DNA from: JBPOJN01 sp052033505
Lineage (GTDB): Bacteria > UBA10199 > JACPAL01 > GCA-016699445
NCBI GenBank assembly: GCA_052033505.1
Contig: JBPOJN010000084.1
Location: 1 to 13,307, forward strand
Reading direction: 5' to 3'
Length of the DNA: 13,307 nt
Both the position numbers and the translations under genes were made by a program. A model generated the notes under the pieces. The model did no database searches. It worked only from the letters and a program-made list of their open reading frames with translations, and was not told where the DNA came from. How positions within the stretch are numbered: the first letter of the stretch is position 1; each line of letters starts with the position of its first letter. Positions 6,502-10,433 of the stretch are shown one piece after another.

Positions 6502-7769
6502 GGAAACAATCCCCGGACCAGCATCGCGGAGGCGATTTTGCGGACGGCCAAGGTGATGGCGCCGGTGCGCAGGGAAGTCTTCGTGCGTTGGGATTCGTCG
6601 AACACGTCGTGGAAGGCCTTTTTCATGATGTGCGAGAGCTTGTCGTTGATCTCTTTTTCCGACCAGAAGAAATTCTGAAGATCCTGCACCCATTCGAAAT
6701 AGGAGACGATGACGCCTCCGGCGTTCGCCAAGACATCCGGTATGACCATGATGTCGCCGCGGTCTTCGATGATGGCATCGGCTTCCTGCGACGTCGGGCC
6801 GTTGGCGCCCTCGGCGATCAAGCGGCATTGGAGTTTTTTCGCAATTTCGGGTGTGATGACGTTTTCGGTCGCGGCGGGGATCACGATGTCGCATTTCAGC
6901 GTCAGTAATTCTTCGCTGGAAATGGGATCGCCTTCTTTATAATCGCGTATCCATTTTCCTTCGTGTTTGGATTGCAGTAAGGAAAGAAAGCTTAAGCCCT
7001 TGGGATTGTAAACGGATCCCGTATGGTCTCCGATGGCCACGATGCGGCAACCGATTTCTTCGATCAGGCGCGCGGCCGCTTCGCCGACATTTCCGAAGCC
7101 TTGAATGGCGACCGTGACGTTTCCGTCCAACTTCATTCCCATTTTATTCGCCGCTTCGATGATACAATCCACGACGCCGCGGCCCGTCGCTTCTTTCCGC
7201 CCCAGAGATCCTCCGAGAGAGACGGGTTTTCCCGTGACGACGCCGGGGACGGAATGGCCTTTGAGCTTACTGTACGTGTCCATCATCCAGGCCATGACTT
7301 GTTCGTTCGTGCCCATGTCCGGCGCGGGAATGTCGGTTTCGGGGCCGATGAAATTCACTATTTCGGCGGTATAGCGGCGCGTGAGGCGTTGAAGCTCTTG
7401 GCGCGTCAGCGGCGTCGGATCGATCGCGATGCCACCTTTGGCGCCACCGAGCGGCAATCCGACCAAGGCGGTCTTCCACGTCATGAGCATGGCGAGCGCC
7501 GTGACTTCACCTAAATTCACATTGGGATGAAAACGAACGCCGCCTTTGCAGGGACCGAGGATGTCATTGTGTTGGACGCGATAGCCTGGGATTACGATGA
7601 CGCGGCCGTCGTCCATTCGGAACGGCACGGAGACGATCAAAGCTCGATCCGGGACGCGGAGGCGCTGAAAGACGTTAGTGTCCAAGGAGATCTTGGTGGC
7701 CACGTCTTCAAATCTTTTTTGGACGTCACGGAAGAGATGCGAATCCCATTCAACGGAGCTGTAAGCCAT
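6498..7769 (-). CDS. gdhA: Glu/Leu/Phe/Val-family glutamate dehydrogenase
   Basis: This enzyme catalyses reversible oxidative deamination of glutamate to 2-oxoglutarate and ammonia. The 423-residue length is typical of hexameric GDH. Substrate-site lysines are Lys75 (GPCKGGVRF) and Lys99 (MTWKTAL). The catalytic Lys111 lies in LPLGGAKGG and the catalytic Asp151 in PAPDMGTNE. The nucleotide domain shows G224-F-G226-N-V-G229 (IQGFGNVGE), with Asp248 in VAIGDHTG at or near the end of the second strand, which hints at NAD rather than NADP. ATG is preceded by a perfect AAGGAG (7783-7778) at eight-base spacing. It is co-oriented with tatA-tatC, 60 bases downstream of tatC. It converges on kamE with overlapping stops. 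Functionally it could recycle ammonia and reduced cofactor produced by Kdd; that link is inferred from position and chemistry. Other members of the family use Leu, Phe or Val, but the match looks most like glutamate enzymes. Confidence 0.93.
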   Translation of the reverse strand: MAYSSVEWDSHLFRDVQKRFEDVATKISLDTNVFQRLRVPDRALIVSVPFRMDDGRVIVIPGYRVQHNDILGPCKGGVRFHPNVNLGEVTALAMLMTWKTALVGLPLGGAKGGIAIDPTPLTRQELQRLTRRYTAEIVNFIGPETDIPAPDMGTNEQVMAWMMDTYSKLKGHSVPGVVTGKPVSLGGSLGRKEATGRGVVDCIIEAANKMGMKLDGNVTVAIQGFGNVGEAAARLIEEIGCRIVAIGDHTGSVYNPKGLSFLSLLQSKHEGKWIRDYKEGDPISSEELLTLKCDIVIPAATENVITPEIAKKLQCRLIAEGANGPTSQEADAIIEDRGDIMVIPDVLANAGGVIVSYFEWVQDLQNFFWSEKEINDKLSHIMKKAFHDVFDESQRTKTSLRTGAITLAVRKIASAMLVRGLFP

Positions 7770-7796
7770 AGACGTCTCTCCTTGGGGTTAAACGTC

Positions 7797-7824
7797 ATTC
7801 TAAGCGTTGAACTGAAGAAATAAA
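7797..7824 (-). promoter_or_regulatory. Candidate promoter for gdhA
   Basis: Read on the minus strand, TAGAAT (7802-7797) is a five-of-six -10 box, with a weak TTTATT (7824-7819) 16 bases upstream. It would give a leader of about 20 bases containing the AAGGAG site. It lies in the 60-base gap after tatC, where no terminator hairpin is visible, so gdhA could also be read from the tat promoter. Confidence 0.3.
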
Positions 7825-7829
7825 AGAGA

Positions 7830-8603
7830 TTAGGACGGGATGATTTTTCGCCGCCCCAAGATCCTCACCGCGAGGACGGAGATTTCGTAAAGCATTAGAA
7901 GCGGTACCGCGAGCATGACTTGAGAGAGGATGTCCGGACCTGGAGTCAGAATACCCGCGATCAAGAACATCAGCACCAATACGTAACGCCGCGCCTTCGA
8001 CAGCATTGCGGGCGTCACGAGCCCGAGGCGGCCGAAGAGGGCGATCAATACCGGCATTTCGAAGATTAGTCCGAAGGTCAGCAGCATGCGCGAAATAAAA
8101 CTCAAGTAATCCTGCATTTGCGGCAAGAACTGAATGCCCGTGCCTTCGAACGCGGCGACGAAGAAACGAAAGCCCACCGGAAAAATCACCAAGTACCCGA
8201 ATAACGCCCCGCCGACGAAAAAAGACGTCGCGAAAAAAACGAAAGCGAACGCGGCTTTTTTTTCTCCCTGACGCAAGGCGGGCGTCAGGAACCGGCCGAT
8301 TTGATATAAGATGACCGGTGAGGAGAGGAAAATACCCGCTAAAAAAGCCACCTTCAGATAGGTCACGATCGCTTCGAGTGGGCTGGTGGCGATGAAATTC
8401 GATCCGGCGGGCAAGACCGAGAGCAGCGGGCGTTGCAATAAAAAGAAAATTTCCTTCGAAAAATAAAGAGCCGCGGCCGTTCCCAAAAACCAGGCCGCCA
8501 GAGAACGGATTAGGCAACGGCGCAATTCGGTCAAATGCCCGATTAAGTTTTGGCGTTCTTCGAAAGAGTTTTTGGGGGAGCTTTGAGAGGGAAGGGAAGG
8601 CAT
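7830..8603 (-). CDS. tatC: Sec-independent protein translocase TatC
   Basis: TatC is the membrane receptor that recognises twin-arginine signal peptides and nucleates the Tat pore for export of folded proteins. The protein has 257 residues and about six hydrophobic segments (near 30-48, 76-97, 116-142, 169-191, 205-220 and 227-246). The N-terminal HLTELRRCLI motif with Glu26, the periplasmic-loop FLTPALRQGEKK with Glu114, and Glu182 in FEMPVL match conserved TatC glutamates involved in signal peptide binding and TatA/B contact. The helix 5-6 loop reads LTPGPDILSQ, the usual LTPxxDxxSQ. The gene lies six bases after the tatA stop, so the two are surely one operon. Its Shine-Dalgarno is poor, which fits translation coupled to tatA. 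Confidence 0.96.
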   Translation of the reverse strand: MPSLPSQSSPKNSFEERQNLIGHLTELRRCLIRSLAAWFLGTAAALYFSKEIFFLLQRPLLSVLPAGSNFIATSPLEAIVTYLKVAFLAGIFLSSPVILYQIGRFLTPALRQGEKKAAFAFVFFATSFFVGGALFGYLVIFPVGFRFFVAAFEGTGIQFLPQMQDYLSFISRMLLTFGLIFEMPVLIALFGRLGLVTPAMLSKARRYVLVLMFLIAGILTPGPDILSQVMLAVPLLMLYEISVLAVRILGRRKIIPS

Positions 8604-8609
8604 GGTGGG

Positions 8610-8768
8610 TTAGCGGTCGACTTCTTTTTTGAGTTCTTGAACCGCTTTTTTGGCTTCCCGGACGAGTTTGCCCAGCTTTTCGGCGAGACCCGGTAGGCGC
8701 TCAGGCCCTAAAAAAATAAGTGCCAAGATCAATACGATCGCGATTTCGCCGCCGCCGAGTCCGAACAT
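8610..8768 (-). CDS. tatA: Twin-arginine translocase subunit TatA/TatB family
   Basis: This is a 52-residue pore-forming Tat component: a short N-terminal stretch (MFGLGGGE), one membrane helix (IAIVLILALIFLG), a GPERLPGLAEKLGK hinge and amphipathic helix, then a Lys/Glu-rich end (KKAVQELKKEVDR). An upstream in-frame ATG would add 14 residues, but ATG 8768 is chosen because the family begins at MFGLG and AGGGG (8781-8777) sits eight bases before it. With only one TatA/B-type protein next to tatC, the system may be a minimal TatAC type, though a separate tatB elsewhere cannot be excluded; the Glu in the GGGE segment also occurs in TatB proteins. At 52 residues it is short for the family, because the variable C-terminal tail is almost absent. 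Confidence 0.9.
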   Translation of the reverse strand: MFGLGGGEIAIVLILALIFLGPERLPGLAEKLGKLVREAKKAVQELKKEVDR

Positions 8769-8833
8769 ACGCAAGGCCCCTAGTGGACTTTTTCCCAAAT
8801 GACAACCCAAGGCCGCTTTTTTAAGCCCTCTCC

Positions 8834-8877
8834 TTGACCTGTGCGGGACTTTGACATTAGTTTCGGCGCCCTATGCT
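8834..8877 (+). promoter_or_regulatory. Candidate ispG promoter elements in the tatA-ispG spacer
   Basis: The 104-base divergent spacer holds TTGACC (8834-8839) and a perfect -35-like TTGACA (8851-8856). Neither has a convincing -10 at 17 bases. TATGCT (8872-8877), 15 bases after TTGACA, overlaps the ispG start codon and so could not serve the assigned start. With TTGACC as the -35, transcription would begin almost at the ATG. The elements are only suggestive, and I could not resolve a promoter for tatA. Confidence 0.25.
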
Positions 8878-10009
8878 ACCTCAAAGACAGACGCGTGAAG
8901 TGACCGTCGGCCGCGTGAAAATCGGCGGCCAGAATCCCATCGCGGTCCAGAGCATGGCCGCGACGCGCACGCAGGACCTCGAAGGCACACTGCGCCAGAT
9001 CCGCATCTTGGAAAAGGCGGGAGCCGACTTGATTCGCATCGCGGTCGATAGCCAGAAAGACGTCGAAGCCCTGGCCTGGCTCCGCGACCAAACAGACAAA
9101 CCACTCGTCGTCGACCTGCAGGAAAGCTACCGTTTGGCCGAACCGCTGGCACCTTTGGTCCAAAAAATCCGCTACAATCCGGGTCATCTCCACCATCATG
9201 AAAAGAACAAATCCAAGCGCGATAAAGTCGCTTGGATCGCCGACGTCGCCGCGAAGCACAATATCGCGCTGCGCGTGGGCGTGAACTGCGGCTCGGTCGA
9301 CCCGGAATGGCTCGAAAAATTCCCGGACAACGACGAAGAGGCCATCCTGCATTCGGCGGCCGAACATTGCGAGATCTTGGACGGCTTGGGTTTCAAAAAC
9401 TACCTCGTCTCGCTGAAAGACTCCGATCCGAAGAAGGTCATCGATATCAATACGAAGTTTAGTCAAATGCGTCCCGACGTGCCTTTGCACTTAGGCGTCA
9501 CCGAAGCGGGGCTGCCGCCCGAAGGTATCATCAAGACGCGCATCGCCTTCGAGCAACTCATCTCCAGGGGCATCGGCGATACGCTGCGTGTTTCACTCAC
9601 CGTTCCTTTTGACGATAAGGGCGATGAGATCAGCGTCGGCCGTGGCATCCTGAAAGATATCGAAGAAGGACGCTTCCGCTCCGTGCCCGATTTCGGTGAT
9701 AAGAAGCTCAATATCATCTCCTGCCCGTCCTGCTCCCGCGTCGAAAACGAAAAATTCGTTGAGCTCGCGATGAAGGTGAAGGAAATGGCCCAGTACGCGA
9801 AAGAGCATGCCGTTACGATCGCCGTCATGGGTTGCCGCGTGAACGGACCCGGCGAGACGGACGATGCGGACTTGGGTTTATGGTGCGCTCCGACGTTCGT
9901 GAACCTAAAGAAGAAGGAAGAAGAGATTGGGAAATTTTCCTACGAAGACATCCTGCCGCGTTTAAAGAGCGAATTGGACTTGCTGATCCAATCCAAGTTT
10001 TCCGCATAG
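8873..10009 (+). CDS. ispG: 4-hydroxy-3-methylbut-2-en-1-yl diphosphate synthase (IspG/GcpE)
   Basis: This iron-sulfur enzyme reductively opens 2-C-methyl-D-erythritol 2,4-cyclodiphosphate to HMBPP, the penultimate step of the MEP isoprenoid pathway. The 378 residues match the compact bacterial two-domain form (about 372 in Escherichia coli). The N-terminal TIM barrel shows VGRVKIGGQNPIAVQSMA, ADLIRIAVDS and RYNPGH; the C-terminal domain carries the [4Fe-4S] ligands Cys284, Cys287 (ISCPSCSR) and Cys321 (MGCRVNGPGE), with Glu328 as the expected fourth ligand. ATG 8873 gives the family N-terminus exactly, but there is no Shine-Dalgarno before it (AGTTTCGGCGCCCT precedes the ATG). The DUF983 gene starts 5 bases after its TAG, so the two are probably co-transcribed. 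Confidence 0.97.
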   Translation: MLPQRQTREVTVGRVKIGGQNPIAVQSMAATRTQDLEGTLRQIRILEKAGADLIRIAVDSQKDVEALAWLRDQTDKPLVVDLQESYRLAEPLAPLVQKIRYNPGHLHHHEKNKSKRDKVAWIADVAAKHNIALRVGVNCGSVDPEWLEKFPDNDEEAILHSAAEHCEILDGLGFKNYLVSLKDSDPKKVIDINTKFSQMRPDVPLHLGVTEAGLPPEGIIKTRIAFEQLISRGIGDTLRVSLTVPFDDKGDEISVGRGILKDIEEGRFRSVPDFGDKKLNIISCPSCSRVENEKFVELAMKVKEMAQYAKEHAVTIAVMGCRVNGPGETDDADLGLWCAPTFVNLKKKEEEIGKFSYEDILPRLKSELDLLIQSKFSA

Positions 10010-10014
10010 GCCTA

Positions 10015-10383
10015 ATGACCCATTTTCAGATCGCCAAAAGAACCTTCGGCCGCGTCGTGCGAGGGCGTTGTCCGCGCTGTGGAGAGGGGGCCATCCACGG
10101 CACCAAGTGGCAGAAAAATCCCGCTTGCGAAAAATGTTCTTTGCCCTACGTGCGCGACACGGTCGATTTTGCGATGCTCATGTACGTCTCGACGGCGGCC
10201 ATCACCGGGCTTTTCGTGATCGGCTACTTCGTGATCGGTTTTCCTGCGACCGGCTGGTACCGTTTGGGGGTGGCGGCGGGGGCCTTGACTCTGATGATCG
10301 GCACTGCGCCGCTGCGCCGGAGCTTAGTCGTGGGGTTCCTCTATCTGTCTCATGTTTTTTTCGACGAAGGGTCCGATGGATAA
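10015..10383 (+). CDS. DUF983 family zinc-ribbon membrane protein
   Basis: This is a 122-residue protein with an N-terminal zinc ribbon (Cys19 and Cys22 in GRCPRCGEG, Cys38 and Cys41 in ACEKCSLPY) followed by two hydrophobic segments: about residues 51-72 (LMYVSTAAITGLFVIGYFV) and 80-98 (YRLGVAAGALTLMIGTAPL), with a further hydrophobic C-terminal stretch. This is the DUF983 layout, common in many bacteria and of unknown biochemical function. The open frame runs further upstream into ispG, but ATG 10015, 5 bases after the ispG stop, yields the family N-terminus. Only a weak AGG precedes it. Proximity to ispG suggests co-expression, not a shared function. Confidence 0.85.
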   Translation: MTHFQIAKRTFGRVVRGRCPRCGEGAIHGTKWQKNPACEKCSLPYVRDTVDFAMLMYVSTAAITGLFVIGYFVIGFPATGWYRLGVAAGALTLMIGTAPLRRSLVVGFLYLSHVFFDEGSDG

Positions 10384-10433
10384 TCCTCAAAGTTCCTCAC
10401 AACCAAATCTCGGTAGAGGCGAGAAAACAGACA

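Noticed and set aside
8800..8833. Small inverted repeat (GCTT-AAAA-AAGC) in the tatA-ispG spacer as a terminator
   Set aside because: The stem is only four base pairs and the site lies upstream of both divergent genes, where no terminator is needed.
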